Positions 42,683 through 55,606 are shown, counted from the first letter of the stretch. The stretch: 64,000 nt of DNA from Phlebiopsis flavidoalba (GCA_035772785.1 JAOCPU010000060.1:124001-188000), one strand, 5' to 3'. Notes: generated by a model from the sequence alone, not told the origin. Program-made: numbers and translations.

Positions 42683-45552
42683 CATGGGCATATTCTTCCA
42701 CGCTTCAAGACCTTCTTGCGTGGAAGGAAGAAGGCTTCTAAGCTCATCGTGAGTAGTGCTGCTCTGGCTCTTCTACGTATGCTGACTACCTACAGGAGCA
42801 GCCCATAGAAAGCCATCACCGGGAGGAGAGCGCCGCTACCCCCGTCTCTTCCTTTCAAAGGCTTTGCTTTCTTCTGGCGAGGTGAGCTTTAGTCCACCTT
42901 ACTCTATCTAGCTTACTAACTATGTGTAATAGACTACCGCTCCTGCAGTCGAGTTTGTCCTCCTCAACGCTCTCTTAGAGGCCGCACCACCACCCTCAAG
43001 TCTTGGCTTTGGCGTACCTCCCTCAAGCTGAGCTACCTGGTCGATGAGGGCCTTCCTGTCTCTCCCCCTTTTCAGGTTGGAGATCTTATTGTTCCGGTCG
43101 CCGAAGCACTTGCACTTCCTGTCCCCGGTCGAGGACACTGGCCCGTCCTCACCTTCCACGCCTCTCCCCGAGTACCCTGGAGACGGCACGGCTTTGAAGC
43201 TCGACATCGGAACCGACTTGACCGTCGATCCTCGACACTAAGCCCTCTGCGACACTGAGTTTGATACCAAGGGCATTGTCGTTCCGCACGCCCAGCGCCG
43301 TGCATTGCACATCACTGACTTCACCGAGGAGGGCTTACCTCGGTGCGGGAGCTTGGGGCTTAAGGTATCACCTCTTCAGGCACCGTCCGACTGGCAAGCG
43401 TGCGTTTGCGATCAATGGGGGCTATCCTAGAAGCAACTCGTCGAAGACCACGAGGAGCAGGTTCTTCGGGAGCAGGCGACTTTGCTAGAGCGGTCTCGGG
43501 TGCAGACGGGCGTCTTGGATCTGTTGGGGAGCTTCCAGGACGATGCCACTTTCTATTTGGGTACATGTGAGTGTTCAGCACGTCAACGGCATGTGTGGTG
43601 GGCTGACAGAAACGTATGCTATCCGCGGTTAACTATGCGGAGGGTGACCTCCTCGGTATGTTGGAGCAGATGGGTCGCCCTCTGCCTGAGCCTGAAGTCT
43701 TGGTGTTTTGCGCAGCGCTAGCTCGTGCGTGGTTGTTCAGTTCTTGTCTGTTTTCATTTAACTCAGTTTATCTTTCTATCTGTAGCTCGTCTGCGTTGAG
43801 CGCATTATTCACGCTTGTGGTGTCGTCCCACCGCGACCTCAAGCCTGCCAACATCTTCCTTGATGATGGCAAGCATCAACTTCGCCATTGGTGACTTTGG
43901 CTCTGGCTTGCCACTTTCGAGTCCGAGCTCAAGACTGGCAAGAAGGAGATCTGTGTGCACGATGGAGTACTTCTCGCGCGATATCTGGCAAGGAGCAGAG
44001 CGACAGTACCGGACTGTGCCAGCGATGTCTGGGCTTACGGCGCGGTACGTTTTTGAGATGGCTTTGGGTCGTGTGAGTAACCATGTGGCATCATGTCTCA
44101 CAATAGGCTGACGGTGATGAACCAGCGGATGTGGGACTCGTCCAAGGTGAAGTCCCTCAAACAGGCCAAGAACAAAGCAATTGGGACCCTCTCTCCGCGA
44201 GTTCATTGGTCGCGGACGTTATCTCGCATAGAACTCAATCTGTTCCTCGACGAGGTAAGAAATATTTCCTTTCACTTCACAGGGCTTCTACTCACACCCT
44301 GCAGATCTTTGAGAACGGCGACAACGACCGCCCGACCATCTCCGTTCTCAAGAAGCACCCTTTCTTCGCGTCAATGTCAGTACATTCCCTCATCAGGAGT
44401 TTGCCTCTCTGACGATGACATGCGCACTATAGCGACTGGCATGGCCCTTGAAGAAGGGGCGAATTGCAGTGCCCGATCAAACCTTATCAGAGGGCCTGGA
44501 GGGTGAAGAGGAAGCCTCCATTCCGGGGGAGCAGGTCGACAGTTCCCCCTTTGAAGACGACGAGGACCTCGAGGAGGACGCTTTCCCCGCCTTCAACTAC
44601 ACCTCGGACATCCTTATTACCTGCGGCTGCGGCCCTCCGGCTTCTACTCCTATCCCTGTCACGATCTCCGACCTCGAATGCCTCCGATCTTGAGGCCCCC
44701 AACGAGACCATCCATTCCCCGCGCTTAGTTATTGTTGAGGTCGCTCCCGAGTCAATACGGGGAAACCGCCCCTCGGCTTGGTCGGTGTTGAGGCCACCTG
44801 CACTTGAGGAGCCTTTCCAGCTCGCCATCGTACAACGGTTTTCACCCGAGCTTGAGGACTCCACCTTCCCGAGTCAATCATCGCCGAGTCTGACGGTCGC
44901 CGTTTTACCGAAGCCGGCCAGGTCGAAGCCGAGCTCTGGGAGGACATCCCGCTCACTGAACAACTTCTACCACTGCCACTGCCGAGCTCGAATTCTACTC
45001 TTCGGCGCCTCGCCCCCGGTCTATCGACGATTTTCGAGACTACCCAACGACTATGACTTGCTCTGTCGAGTCCGTCGACGTTCGCTGCCTGTCGACGCGA
45101 CCACCTCATCATGCGATGAATCGCCTGCTGTCCACACTCCTGCTTTTCGACGGTCCTGTCATCGCATCGGAGCCTTCGTTCCCCTCTCACTCCGGTGCTT
45201 TCCAGGACATTGCCCGCGCTTCGAGAACCTCCCTTGCGTCCATGGAGTCCTACCCCGACATCGCTTACCCACTTCCCTCTTTTACGCCATCACAACCACT
45301 TCTTCTTCCTGGTGGCGATGTGACGCAGCGCCTGTCGTTGTTCAAGTGGCGCCTCCGGTCGAGATCTTGGAGCCTCAGCGTGCGGAAATTGTGCACGTGT
45401 TTGGCGACGAGGCGCGAGGCGACCAGGACATGGACTGGGAGCACATCCCGAACTCGACGAGCAGCGCCGAGTCTGGGAAGCGAAAGCGATTTCGCTGGAG
45501 AAGATCAAGAGGCTATCCAAGGTCCCGCGGGTCTCTTTCGCGAAAGCTCTAG
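42683..45552 (+). CDS. Ser/Thr protein kinase with long C-terminal tail
   Basis: The N-terminal exons (HILPRFKTFLRGRKKASKL, then EQPIESHHREES after an intron) precede LRGRTTTLKSWLWRTSLKLSY and ALKLDIGTDLTVDP. The kinase domain follows: ALHITDFTEE, glycine loop LGAGAWG near 43341-43358, FAIK with the beta-3 Lys (the codon is split by an extra T near 43412), EEQVLREQATLLERSR, GVLDLLGSFQDDATFYL, YAEGDLLGMLEQMGRPLPEPEV, catalytic loop HRDLKPANIFLDDG near 43827-43865, DFGSGLPL (DFG motif) near 43893, DVWAYGAV and DNDRPTISVLKKHPFFAS. The tail begins with an acidic stretch near 44525-44600 (SSPFEDDEDLEEDAFPAFNYTSD) and continues about 300 residues, Ser/Pro-rich, to a basic end near 45552. The substrate is unknown. 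The first exon and start are uncertain; the stop depends on the frame chosen. Confidence 0.83.
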
Positions 45553-48500
45553 GATTTTAACTTTACGAATCCTTCATGACACACATGGTTTAAATTCGGT
45601 CAACGGTGCTCGCTTCGGACGTCCTCTCTTCTTCAAGACTCTGGTCAACATTCCCAGTCTACCACGTCCCCTGACAACGTAGTCTTACGCTACGCTATTC
45701 TATTATCACCCACTACGCCGCCCATCTCAGCGACGTTCGACGGAGGTCTTTTCAAGCTGTCATCTCCACAACATCCTTCATCAACCAATCAACATCGCGT
45801 TTCTCTCCCAGGAACTTCCTCCTACTTCATCCGAGCACACACCACACATACAAGCCGACTTGGCACGACCCTAAATGAAATCAACACACCCTCTCCCATC
45901 TTCTCTCCCTCCTGCCTGCATCCCATCCCATTTCATCGTCCACCATCGCGCAACTCATCTCGCCACCATCGGCGCTTCATCTTCTCATATTTGCGCCAGT
46001 CCTCCCGCCAGGCCTCCCGACACCGCCACGCCTTGCTCCCCTAGCTCGAACAAAAACATTTCGAAAAATGCATGAAGAGAAAATCCCATACATCACAAAA
46101 TTCGAAAAAGAAAAAGAAAAACAACAGAACATCGTTACTACATCATCATCATAAATCACCATCGAGCTTATCTGCGAGTCCGTACGGGCGCGAAACTCGG
46201 GTCGACGGGATCTAGAGACGAGCGCGGGACCCGTGTCTGACAGCACAGGGGAAGGTGAATGGAACGGGTAGAGTGGGGGAGTAAAGCTTCATGTATAGAA
46301 ACATCCAGCGCTTGCATAACGTTTGGTGCGCGCGCTCCACTTCCCCTCCCCCCGTGGGTGTTGTCAAAGAGGGCGGTGACAGAACAGATCAGACCTGTGG
46401 ATTCTTCTTTTTCTTTCTCTTTCCTTTCTCTTGCCTCCGATGTGTCTCCTTCCATCCCGCGCAGTGAGCGTTGTATACCCGGTCGTAACACGATATCCAC
46501 GTATTTAACGTTTTGTCTGGTATTATCTGATTCTACCGAGGTCATTCGTGATGTACCTACGCACCCATCTCACCTGCCCAACCAGGGTCATGAGTGGAAG
46601 CATTGCGAGTCTAGCATATCATCAGTAGCTCTAAACAGAGCATCAGTGTGATGACGGAACACTTATATATCTTCCAGACGGGATCATATCTTAGAGTCTT
46701 TGTGATGAGAGGTTCCGCTTCCGAGCCGCCGGCAAGGTCGAGCAGTGGCTGAAATTTCGAATGCACACACTGCGGACGGCATTCAGTTGTTTTAACTTTG
46801 AGCCAAGATTATGGTACCCGGACAGGCTGTATGATGCTCCTAGTGCGGTCTCCCTCTTATGCACCAGCAGTCCTAGAGGTCTTGATTGGAACTTTGCGGT
46901 GGACTCGGATGGCATTTTGAAAAGCCGTTCGATGTTACACAGACTGTTGGTTTTGGCCCACATTGGCACATGTATATATATTATATCACAATACGAATGA
47001 TCATGTAGCATCTATAGTTATAGTTGGAGTTTGTTCAACTTCTGAGCATTTACCGCAGCTAGTTACACCGTCGCGTCGTTGTTTGATACCCTCAAATTGT
47101 ACGATGTTCATCTATCATGAAATGATGCACTTGTCTTGATGTGTACTTGGTTTCCTGACGAAGTCTTGGGTATCATGATGTGATGAAATCTCTCTCCGTT
47201 TCGCCAACCGCTTCTAGAGGCTGTGCTCTTAAGATTAAGTAAGTAGTTTGCTCGCTAAGGCTGTCAGTGTTTGATTCTCAATATTCACACACAAAATTTG
47301 GAGACCACATTTAGAACGTCTATGACTTCAGAACTTTGGGGGGAAGCGTGAACGTTCGAAGATGATCTTGATCCCACGATCCTGGTCAGTTTTATATCGA
47401 CCAATTTTTTTCGTTCATACGATAGTGATTCGAGCAATACCACCTGAGGAAGCAGCCCTGAGTGTATGTACGACTTGGATGTTTAAGTTAAGATTAAGTC
47501 TTACGTTCCCTCCCAACTTGCGTTGGAGCTGTTCTCGATCTAGTGTGAATTGACTCGGATTAACTGTTGGTACATCCGCCTCAAGTAGTGCCGCTAGTAT
47601 AAAGTCCGATGTCCTCTTCGGATCGGTCAAACGTTTCAGCATGAATGTGCCGTTGACACACACCTCTGACCCCTCCGTGCCTAGCCCACTCGAACCCGCC
47701 TACATTTGGACAACACTCTCGGTGCACTGTTCATTGGTGAGCGATGCCATTTGTTCAAGGGGGCAACCGAAATCCATGTGTTGACGAATGGATATAGGCT
47801 TCACCTTCACAGCAATGTTAGTGCACCATTGTCGCCTGAATCTCAAATCTCAAATATTCCACAGCGTTTTTTTCGTGGGCGGGTGTAACCAGTGTACAGA
47901 CATTTACATTTATTATCAGAACAGTTCACGCGATACCCGATTCATGAAATACACGGTACGCTCACAAATAGTATTGACGTTTTCTGCGGACATTAATTAA
48001 TGAGATAGATTTTTTCTTTCTTTGGTCAGCATTCTACATAGCGGCTCTGTTTTACTGAATTGTCACTCATAGACCGATATTCAACAGGATTGTCGATGCT
48101 GTATACCTTGCCCTTGCCGCATATACTTTCTATGATTATACCATAACTAATTATATGAAACCCAACGGCCCTTTCGGCAGTGACGTGGTATGTTCCAGAC
48201 ATGATTATTTATCACAGATGTATGACATCTCAGTCTCGCTTCAGGAGTTTGGCTATCGAGATCCTGTTGGGGGTATGTCACCGCACTCCTTCCTTGTAGT
48301 CTCGTGTGCCAACATCTGATCAAGATTGTTTACGCAGAATTTGAGCCAGACTATTGTGACTGTGTATGTTCTCACGCGCTCAGTCTGTGAATATTACTCA
48401 AAGAGACTTGACTGTGGCGTGATAGCCTATTTGCCTACAGGATTTGGAAGCGTGGGAAGTTTTATGCTCTGATGGAGCAACACATCATGCTAATTTATTT

Positions 48501-50169
48501 CAGTTGGCGGGAAAAATGCGAATTCTATCCTTTATAGCAAGTCATGAAATCTTCTATATAAGGCTAGAGCTTCTTATTTTCATTTGCGTTTTAGTTGGCA
48601 CCATCCGTTGTGGGTGTTGGTGAGTGGTCCATTACGCAAATATATTATCTGGTGATGAGAATTCAACTGATTCCTATAACTAAGCCTGGGCGATATGTAT
48701 GTAAGGTTTGAATAAATCTTAGCATCACTCTGACGAAACCTATAGGTATAAGTATATTTGCGTATGTTGTCCCTTAAAACTCGTTCTATATTGCGTGCCT
48801 AAATTGGTGTATTTAGGCTAAAATACCCGTCTTATGCCGAGTTCAACCGAAGATTTGCAGTAAGCGCATGAGAAAAATTGGCGCCTTATCTGTCAAGACT
48901 CACATAAAGGCTATCCTTAGATGGCTATGGTATGCGTACGGCGGGTCTGTAACACTCACGGATTGTACAATCACGTTCACCCTCTGTACAATGTTAATCA
49001 AACGCCGCACTGGGGTGCGAAGGTATGACCTATTATTCGAGTACTACATTATAAAATATCGAGACTACAATACATACCTTTGGCAGCACAAACTCGTTAA
49101 TCCGCGTGCTTTACCTTATACAGTATAGGCACTTGTGCTTTGACTAGGTGCGAGGATACACACCATCTATGCTTTAAGCAGACAAAGCCGGCTAACACTC
49201 AGTATTCGCTAGCTCGGTTTCAGTCGCGGTCTATATTGACAGTACGTCCTCAAACAATATCTAAGCTAAACATTTATTGACGAGAACCCTACAGTATGCC
49301 ACAATGCCGCACAGTTTTATTTTCGTCGCGTTTTTGCTATGGTTCTCCCTAAGTGTAAGTAGTAAACCGGCACCACCCCCGTCGCAGAGAGAACTCCTGA
49401 TTCACCGAGATAGTAATGCTTATCAACTCGCTTTCTGGCACTATTGAACTCTCGAGAGCATGATGCGCGAAATGTTCAAAGGCAAACCTCTTTCCATTCA
49501 CCTCTCAAATTTCCCTGTATCAGACGGAACAGACAGGTGTCATGCTGGTCAAGCGGTCAACGAGGTACGCACGGAGTCATGATCATGAGCATCAAGCTGA
49601 GACAATTTTTTTTAGAATCAAGCGGGACGGTATACTTTTGTAAAGATAGGCATGACACATTGAGTCAGAAATGGGGAGAGAGACGTGGACAGCCGCGACC
49701 TCTCTCTCACGCCGGACTGTCCTCAATAAGCTATATGCAGCCGATTTTGCTTCGAAGCCCTCTTCGTTGAAATCAGTCTATATTGGAGTGCCATCAATAA
49801 ATCGCGATCCTCTACTCCGATAGTACACCAACGAGCAATACACTCGTGATGCGAGCTTGGAAGCGTTATTCAAAAATACACCAGGGATGTATACATATAC
49901 TACGTCCTGAATTCGAATGAGTACGGCGCTCATAACGAACGCGCAGAAACAACAAGCCGTGATTACACTACATTCATGACTACACTACACTAGAAGCTAC
50001 AATATCGGACACACAGAATACATGACGAGGATTGATACAAAACACAACAAACGAGATAAACGTGAAAAGATGAACCAGAAAGAATGACCGCAATAATGAA
50101 AGACTAATCCGCCGTGCTCGCACGAGCGAAGATTATACCGCATATATGGTACTGGATTCAAGAAGAGGA
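45553..50169. other. gene-poor stretch, partly AT-rich
   Basis: About 4.6 kb without a supportable gene. 45700-46250 is pyrimidine-rich; 46650-49900 becomes AT-rich (for example 47980-49140) and has only short, unspliced frames without recognised motifs. I saw no LTR pair, reverse transcriptase or transposase residues. It could be a relic of transposons or simply intergenic. Confidence 0.5.
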
Positions 50170-52067
50170 AACTAATCCCTCACCAACGCATCCTGCAACC
50201 ACAAATGCGCCCTGACCTCCTCCACATCCGCCCGGCTCTCCGGATCCTGGCGCAGACAACGCGCCATAAGATCCAACGCCCGCCCGGCTGATACGCGGCG
50301 CGCCCGTGCGCTCGCGCACAACGATGCGGCCCTCGATGGCGTCCCCCTCGGTCGGGAACGGCGAGTGGCCCGTGAGGAGGTACGAGAGCAGCACGCCGAG
50401 GGTCCACACTTCGGCCGGTGCGGCTTGGTACGGGCTTCTTGCGCAGGATCTCGGACGCCGCGTAGGCGGTGGTGCCGAACGAAGAAGAGCGTGTAGAAGG
50501 TGCGGGGGCGTAGGGGTCCGCGACGACGGCGCTGCCGAAGTCGATAAGTTGACCTGTGTGGCGCGTTAGATTAGTATATAAGAGTAAAGTGAGGGTGACG
50601 AGAGACGAAACCTTGAATTCGCTGTCGATAACCAAGTTCTCGTCCTTGATATCGCAGTGCGTGATACCCTGGCTCTTGAGATAATATACCGCCTCAACAA
50701 CCTGCGCAAAAGACATATTTGGCGTCCGCCTCCGAGAGCCGCTTGTGTTTGCTCTGCTCAATGCACTCGAAGAGGTCGTATGATGCGCGACGCGAAAAGT
50801 TCGGGCGCGGCGCTGGCGGGTGCAGGTGGTCTGTGCTGCTCGAGGCGACAGGTTCGGTGTGTTGCAAGGCGCATCGGGGGCGTGAGAGGTCTCGATCGAC
50901 GGTGTCGTCGGAGACGCAATACAGGGGTCGTGTCTAGCTGAGGTCTAGCGGTTTGCAAAAGGTCGGCGCTGGTGGGAGGAGGTGTAGAAGGGAGAGACAC
51001 GTCAGTGTCGGTAGAAGGAGACGGAGTCAAAGATGGGGTCGAAAGAGTAGGGGAAGGTGCGGGGAGCTTCCCAGGTGCCGTAGTCTGCTTCGACTTCTTC
51101 CTGGAGACCCCCAAGGTGTGCCCTGTGGAGCTCTTGAACCTACGAATGAGTGAGTATGTGCGCTGCCATCCGAAACGTAGGACGCACCAAGTAGAAGTAG
51201 TGATCGTCCTCGAACAGGTCGACACATTTGACAATGTTCTCGTGCTCGACGAGAGACATGATCATCACCTACCGTCGGGACGCAACCGAGCATCTCGTCG
51301 TCCCACCCACGCGTGCTCGGGGGACCTTGTCCTTTAATGAACTTGACTGCGACTTCAAAGCCTTCTGTGCGATGCCGCGCGCCGTCATCACGAAGCCGTA
51401 GCACCCCCCAGCGCCGAGCTCGTCACCAAGTTCGTATGATGCCACGAAGTAAGGGGTTTAAATCGTGGTCCTCAGCGAATCGCAGAGAATACATGCGACC
51501 TTTGGCCCCACCCTTGGTACAGATTTTCTGATGCGGCAGCGGCGACTCATGAGGGGCCTTGAAGAAGTCGACGGTTTCGAGTAGCATAGAGGAAGAGCAA
51601 AGATCCGATTCCACCTGGAAAAGCATCAAACGAGTCTGACGAGACGGACAGCGAGGGCAAAGGGGGGATTTTTGTTTTCCAGAGAATCGTCTAGGGCTCG
51701 AGCGATGGATTGTTCGAATGGTCTCAGTCTCCATGTATCGCTCGGAAATAAACTCAAAGCTAGTCTCGAGATGAGTCGTACCTCCTCCTGCGCGTCAAGC
51801 GAATAGGAGTGCCCATCACGTTGAGTAGAGTTGAGGGTGGCCCCGAAAGAAGCAAGCGAAAGGGTCCGAACTCGAGCGACGAACTCGACAAGTCGAATGC
51901 CGCGGCGCGAGAGGAGAAAAGTCCAACGCGGAGTAGAACTCTTCAGAGCTACCTGGACGCGTGTCCAACAAACGAACGTCGTCGGAGGGCGCGAAGGGGT
52001 AGGAAGAGCGGGAAACACCGACTGGTTGGTGCGTGCTGTCGGGCAGCGTGTTTCGCGAGGTTATCAT
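50170..52067 (-). CDS. PSK1: PAS-kinase-type (PSK1/2-like) Ser/Thr kinase
   Basis: Nutrient-signalling kinase family that in yeast phosphorylates metabolic enzymes and translation factors. The N-terminus from the ATG at 52067 is short and Ser/Arg-rich (SSYPFAPSDDVRLLD, SLDAQEEV), then RMYSLRFAEDHDLNPLLR, the glycine loop LGAGGYGFV, VAVKFIK with the catalytic Lys near 51332-51355, EHENIVKCVDLFEDDHYFYL and QELHGTPWG. A Ser/Thr/Pro-rich insert of roughly 100 residues (51080-50850) interrupts the domain before YLKSQGITHCDIKDENLVID (50690-50630), IDFGSAV near 50530, SFGTTAYAASEIL, the motif VWTLGVLLSYLLTGHSPFP, and LMARCLRQDPESRADVEEVRAH, stopping at 50170. The catalytic motifs HCDIKDEN and DFGSA are those of the PSK group. 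No PAS domain is visible upstream. An extra G in the run near 51302 breaks the frame. Confidence 0.85.
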
Positions 52068-53223
52068 GCGAGTGTTTGAACCCCGAGGACAAACGGGTCG
52101 TGCGAGAAAACCATGTTCCGCCAGTTTAGATGATACAACGCGTTATTCTGGTAGTGCGTCCGTCGTGTCCTCGGTCAAGTGGGTCTTCCGAGTTTGAAAG
52201 CGTGTCGCCGTCCTCCGAAACAGGCGGTCGCTAGGCGTCGATGAGGTGTGGCGAAAGCATATCCAATTGGATGAGACTGGTGGAAACAGACATGTTGCTC
52301 TGCATGGTCTGTCTGTGTTCGGTACTCCCCTGAGGAACGTGTCGAAAGCCTGGGGAAGGGGTGACACGCGTCGAGGGGGGATGTGGGGGAGCGAGGGGGA
52401 GGACGAGCGTAACTCGAAACGGCGACGTTGAGATTTATGTCGTCGAGGGGACTATGAGCATAGACGGGGCGAAACCTTTGGCCAAAAAGAAGAAAAGGGG
52501 CTGCGACGAAGCAAGGAAAAAGAGAGGAGCGCTGGCCCGAACGTGCTACTGCGCAAATCCATCCATGTCACGCATCACATTCGATCATTACTGACCACAA
52601 AAGTGCACAAACTGTCCGAATTTGGTGTTTAGGTCGCTCGAAGACCGTTTGTGACATACTCGCCATTCGCTCGCTGAAAATTTTTTTTTTTTTTAGGCTT
52701 TGCATCGTGTCGGGGCCGTCACATTGCGCATTGCCGCAAAGCCGCCTTCGCACCTAGCGTGTCTCCCACCGACGAAGGGTATAAGTCCGTTTGTGAAAAC
52801 ATATTCACACACCCGACTAGCATGAGAATTGAGAGATGATGAGAAAGACAGTTCTGTGTCGAGAAGGACAGAGAATGTACCAATCGCGACGTGTCAAACC
52901 ATGGGTAGAGCGTGTGTAAAAGTTCGAATTTGAGGCGCCCCGGCATTGGTGATGCGCCTGATGCATGATGGCGCCCCCCCCCCACGGTCGCCACAAAGCC
53001 TTTTCGGGGCGCCCGCGCCACTGATGGCACCGTGCCCACATCGTCAAGGTGAAACAGCATGACACAGAGACTTATGCAGCTAGTGATATCGCCGGTTCAG
53101 TCACACACAGGGCAGTCACTGAAAACGTGACTTTGCTCTCTAAGCGAATCGTAGGGATTATTTGTAGAATTAAATCATGATACAGTATTGTTGTTACATA
53201 TGGCGAGCGGAGTTCGACGGCAC
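52068..53223. other. intergenic, no gene supported
   Basis: Contains G/A-rich sequence (52330-52530), a 15-base T-run near 52680-52694 and a C-run near 52974-52983. Short frames exist on both strands but none has motifs or splicing support. Confidence 0.5.
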
Positions 53224-53660
53224 TCACTCCGCGAGGCGAGCATGCAGACGGGTATATCTTAGAGAAGCCTCACTCAGTGTCTGCAACGACGCTTCATGAG
53301 ATGCGCCTAGTACGTCCGCCCCGCCTCTCCTTCCTCTCCCTCCGAATCTGTATCTGTGGGTACCGGTGCGACGCGTGCGTCCACCAAAGCATCTGCAGCA
53401 AAGAATATCGAAGATGACGTCGAAGATGGTGACAATAATCTGAAAGTTATATGTCAGACTAGACCGGCAGCTCGAACGCCAAAATATAGAACTTATCCAA
53501 CATGCCCGGTCACAATAACAGAGACGATGATCATGAGGACTTCAGCAATCGCAGAGATGACTGCGTTGATGGCACCGCCGATGGCAGAAAAGATAGCTCC
53601 CTGATGTATTTGTGTTGTTAGTTTTGAGTCCATAGAAATTTGGATCTAACAACGAACCAT
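53224..53660 (-). CDS. small predicted lipidated membrane protein
   Basis: Too short and too spliced to stand out as an open frame. The ATG at 53660 is followed at once by an intron (GTTCG..ATCAG). The next exon gives MGAIFSAIGGAINAVISAI, then AEVLMIIVSVI; a second intron (donor GTGACC, acceptor TTTCAG) leads to IIVTIFDVIFDILCCRCFGG and RTRRTGTHRYRFGG, with an Arg/Gly tail and TGA at 53224-53226. I recall unnamed agaricomycete proteins of this pattern. MGAIFS fits the N-myristoylation consensus (Gly2, Ser6), and CCRC after a hydrophobic helix could be palmitoylated; both are inference. The hydrophobic part could form an amphipathic or membrane helix. The tail beyond RRTGTHRYR may be frame-shifted. 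Function is unknown. Confidence 0.68.
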
Positions 53661-53771
53661 GATGAATATGAGTGGAAGGTCGTTAAAAGTGTTCGTAAAA
53701 GTGGGGTGGTGGTGGGGTGGTTGTAGAAGTCGTTACGGTTTGTGAAGAAGTAGAGCCTGACGGACGGGTGC

Positions 53772-53778
53772 CTTTATA
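53772..53778 (-). promoter_or_regulatory. TATA box of small membrane-protein gene
   Basis: TATAAAG on the minus strand lies about 110 bases before the ATG at 53660. Position and orientation suit the small spliced gene. Confidence 0.5.
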
Positions 53779-55606
53779 CAGGGGCAGCGGAAGAGCCCCG
53801 CTCCGAGCTGAGCTGGGTGGTGATGTCAGGGCTGGACCTCCGGAGCCACCTACACAATGCTACTGCCAGCCCGCCATGACGTCATACCCGTAGACACTTT
53901 TTGTTTGTGGTTTCCTCCTCCGCGCGTCTGACGGGCGGACCCTCGTCTCATTGACCTTGTCCGGTTGTAGCAGCAAGAACGGACAACGTCATGGAGAGAG
54001 CAAACACCCAGTCCAGGTTCGTCGCACGGTCACCCATTTCCGCCGATTACGACTTGGCCCAGACCCGAACGCGTCATGGCAGCATTGTGCAACTGGATCG
54101 TTAAATGAGCGAGCTGATCGGCGGTAGTGCCATCAATGAGCTTTACCTCACAATATATTGTTTCATTAACGGAGATCTTACGAACACCGTACGGTCTCGA
54201 ACGATCCCGGGAGTCGAATCGCCTTCGGTGAACGTTTGTATTGCTCGTTCCCTGGGTTATGAGATAATTCGAGGGCCCAATGTGTATCCCGCACTTGCGA
54301 GAGACCGTACTACCTCTCACCGGCAGTAAAAAAAATCAATTATTCTGTCGATTTCAAACAATGAAACTCTGGCTCACCGGTAGCAACGCCACACCTTGCA
54401 CGGCCCGGGGAGCTCCATGCACGGTGGTCAGGAACAGCCAGCGTATAACCGGTACGCCTCACGAAGTCAAATTCAATCAAGGCACCTCATGGCAGTGGCG
54501 AAACCCCTGCAAAACGTTTTGTACTCTCAAAGTCTAGACAGGGGAATTTGAGTACAAAAATCGGCGAAAAAAGAATTGATCCTCACCCATGCCAGGGGAG
54601 TAAGTGCTGATCGGTTTTCCGTGTGAAATGAGAAATGATAATTCGAAGGACGATGTGTTTACTACAACCCTAGAATCATCCTTCAAGAGAAGTTTTCACG
54701 AAGGCCACGGATACCCCAAGGAGCGAAGTAAGGCCGCACCACCACAGACGTGGCTACGAGCTACGTAGCCATGAGCAAAGCTGGGGTAGATGACGTGAGC
54801 CAAAACCTAAAGCAGACAGTAGAGTTCGTATCAGGCGCACCTGATTGACCACATGGAAAACCGTAATCTTAAGACCGCATTCGGTCATTATAGATACTTT
54901 CGCCACTTATAGGCACCTGTTCGAAACTGGTCGTACCTTGAATATAATGAGCGTTCTCGCAAAATGAAGGTCATGGTTGGATCGCTGAAGAATTTACAAG
55001 AGTGATGAATTGTAAAATCCCGTCTGTCTCCCCGATCATCCCGCGGAGATGTGTATACCATAAATTCATATCGCTATCAAGTTCGAGAACTCCACACCAG
55101 TCCCACGTATATGGCTGAGAGGTGAGGGTCTTCAGCAGCCAGCAAGGAAAATATGATGAGATACATACGTACTGTAAATGGTGAGTTCGCCCTCGGGGTC
55201 TCCTACTCTTAAGTTGCCACATGATGAGCGTTTATAGTACGCGACGCGACGCGACCAGCGAGAGAAACTTCTGACCATTAGCGCGTTATGTAAGCAACTG
55301 CAAGAACGACCGGGAATATAACTCACCGCTAAGGGCTATGTGATGCGCCTACCCCTCCTCATATGCGCTGAGCTCGACTGCTCGTAATGGTATACATCCT
55401 TACGACAGCGACTGAAGCGTGCCGGGAGCCTGAGACGAAGACTAGGCCGAAGGAATCCATCACCCGCCGCTTGATGCGGTTGCACGAGCGAGTCTCACGG
55501 AGCCGCATGAGGTACAGCATCGCGCCACTGCGAGACTGTGTATCCCGCCTATTCCATACGCGTTGATGGAAGCATGTTGGTGCCACCCGTCGGGTCGGCG
55601 CGCGGG
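53779..55606. other. no gene supported
   Basis: Minus-strand frames at 54030-54320 and 54971-55330 give soluble, non-repetitive sequence but no recognised motif. They could be exons of an unknown gene continuing into 55828; I cannot join them convincingly. Confidence 0.4.

Noticed and set aside
47415..47663. Minus-strand frame with TVNPSQFTLDREQLQRKLGG
   Set aside because: Looks protein-like over 20 residues but has no continuation or splice context that I could support.
52068..53223. Homopolymer tracts (T-run near 52680, C-run near 52974) as regulatory elements
   Set aside because: Simple runs in an intergenic stretch; no paired structure or gene context to justify a call.
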